This document shows positions 14,798 through 14,844 of a stretch of 14,844 nucleotides of DNA, piece by piece. Location of the stretch: contig UQPD01000053.1 in assembly GCA_900542795.1 (NCBI GenBank), positions 1-14,844 on the forward strand. Direction: 5' to 3'. Source of the stretch: an uncultured Prevotella sp. (GTDB taxonomy: Bacteria > Bacteroidota > Bacteroidia > Bacteroidales > Bacteroidaceae). The notes below the pieces were generated by a model. The model did no database searches. It saw nothing but the letters and a program-made list of their open reading frames with translations, and was not told the DNA's origin. Numbering within the stretch: position 1 is the first letter of the stretch; the number at the start of each line of letters is the position of its first letter. A program made the translations under genes and the position numbers.

Positions 14798-14844
14798 CTG
14801 TCTCTTATACACATCTGACGCTGCCGACGATCTTACGCGTGTAG
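14798..14844 (-). other. Nextera (Tn5) sequencing adapter, right end
   Basis: The Tn5 mosaic end (14798-14816), Read 1 handle (14817-14830), i5 index complement TCTTACGC (14831-14838) and the start of P5 (14839-14844) appear as reverse complement of the left-end adapter. This is the Read 1/i5 adapter again rather than the Read 2/i7 one expected at the other end of a standard fragment. It is not genomic sequence. Confidence 0.98.

Noticed and set aside
1..14844. 42-bp terminal inverted repeats as ends of a transposon or linear replicon
   Set aside because: The sequence is exactly Nextera adapter with an i5 index, and there is no transposase or replication gene between the ends.

Overview
The window reads as a fragment of a Bacteroidales genome, most likely a Prevotella or Alloprevotella relative. 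The grounds are A+T-rich coding sequence, start codons without Shine-Dalgarno sites, a textbook Bacteroidetes promoter (TTTG-N20-TATATTTG), three secreted proteins ending in type IX secretion (T9SS) sorting-like domains, and protein modules common in that group (LRR with dockerin-like, MBG, Flg_new/InlB-B and WG repeats). The genus is inference from style only.

The two ends are not genomic. Positions 1-42 and 14798-14844 are Illumina Nextera transposase adapter with the same i5 index (GCGTAAGA) in opposite orientation. Genuine DNA runs from about 43 to 14797 and is cut arbitrarily at both sides.

Layout, all genes on the + strand: (a) 43-263, a leader region with a terminator-like hairpin from an unseen upstream gene and a weak promoter candidate. 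(b) 264-3557, an 1097-residue secreted protein with MBG-like domains, leucine-rich repeats, a degenerate dockerin-like pair and a sorting tail. (c) 3561-11699, a 2712-residue secreted giant that starts 3 nt after gene 1 stops. It carries a cohesin-like domain, CARDB and Calx-beta repeats, a Cys-rich helical block, a large beta module, InlB-B-like repeats, twin GWNW modules, an ECRG domain and a sorting tail. (d) 11700-11850, an intergenic region with a very strong hairpin and a second hairpin just before the next start. (e) 11851-12786, a 311-residue secreted protein with the same ECRG domain, two Flg_new repeats and a sorting tail. (f) 12787-13046, a 50-nt palindrome acting as terminator, then the promoter of the next gene. 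(g) 13047-14732, a 561-residue WG-repeat lipoprotein. (h) 14732-14795, a second copy of the palindrome.

Genes 1 and 2 are very probably co-transcribed, and gene 3 may be reached by read-through past the hairpin. All three look like surface-displayed or released T9SS cargo made of adhesion and scaffold modules, with no recognisable catalytic domain. The dockerin-like tail of gene 1 beside the cohesin-like head of gene 2 suggests a possible self-assembling pair. Gene 4 has its own promoter, is a different protein type, and lies between two near-identical palindromic repeats that also supply the ends of genes 3 and 4.
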